Below, in pieces: positions 5,733-5,740 of a stretch of 5,740 bases of DNA (position 1 is the stretch's first letter; each line of letters starts with the position of its first letter). Location of the stretch: contig JAEWWQ010000124.1 of the NCBI GenBank assembly GCA_023458855.1, forward strand, positions 1 through 5,740, given 5' to 3'. This DNA is from Bacillota bacterium. GTDB taxonomy: Bacteria; Bacillota; Clostridia; Lachnospirales; Lachnospiraceae. The position numbers and the translations under genes were made by a program. The notes under the pieces were generated by a model. That model made no database searches, was not told the DNA's origin, and worked only from the letters and a program-made list of their open reading frames with translations.

Positions 5733-5740
5733 TATGGCTC

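Noticed and set aside
1..5740. Mobile element, CRISPR array, tRNA or phage-defence island
   Set aside because: No transposase, terminal repeats, regularly spaced repeats or tRNA-like fold was seen on either strand. The genes read as ordinary chromosomal housekeeping and envelope genes.

Overview
The window looks like chromosomal DNA of a low-GC Gram-positive bacterium of the class Clostridia, most likely Lachnospiraceae or a relative. This is an inference from A+T-rich composition, strong purine-rich ribosome-binding sites (three are variants of AGGTGG or AAGGTGG), ftsEX linked to a PucR-type regulator, and a WecG/TagA-like protein. No rRNA or other marker gene is present to confirm it. All six supported genes lie on the minus strand, so the window is described from its right end to its left in the direction of transcription.

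Right end (5732 to 4821): a CPBP-family intramembrane protease with a complete motif set. After an 83-base gap holding a good sigma-A-type promoter overlapped by a perfect 17-base palindrome comes a divergent WecG/TagA/CpsF-family protein (4737 to 4060). It ends at a clear intrinsic terminator (hairpin 4028-4058). A very A+T-rich, non-coding leader of about 190 bases follows (3838-4027). It has several small TTGT/ACAA dyads but no promoter that can be assigned with confidence.

Left two thirds (3837 to 1): a tight four-gene cluster that reads as one operon. It comprises a CdaR/PucR-type transcription regulator, ftsE (9 bases later), ftsX (11-base overlap) and a secreted coiled-coil M23 metallopeptidase (26 bases later, cut by the window edge). 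By analogy with FtsEX-PcsB of streptococci, FtsEX-CwlO of Bacillus and FtsEX-EnvC of Escherichia coli, the inferred machine is as follows. FtsE hydrolyses ATP in the cytoplasm, FtsX passes the movement through the membrane, and the coiled-coil protein outside is switched on to cut peptidoglycan. The hydrolase here carries M23 zinc ligands in the part that can be seen, so it may cut the wall itself rather than activate another enzyme.

The points most worth a second look are the metabolite-sensor-like regulator built into a cell-division operon, the WecG/TagA homologue whose active-site residues appear replaced, and the palindrome sitting exactly on that gene's -10 box. No mobile element, CRISPR array, tRNA, rRNA or recognised riboswitch was seen.
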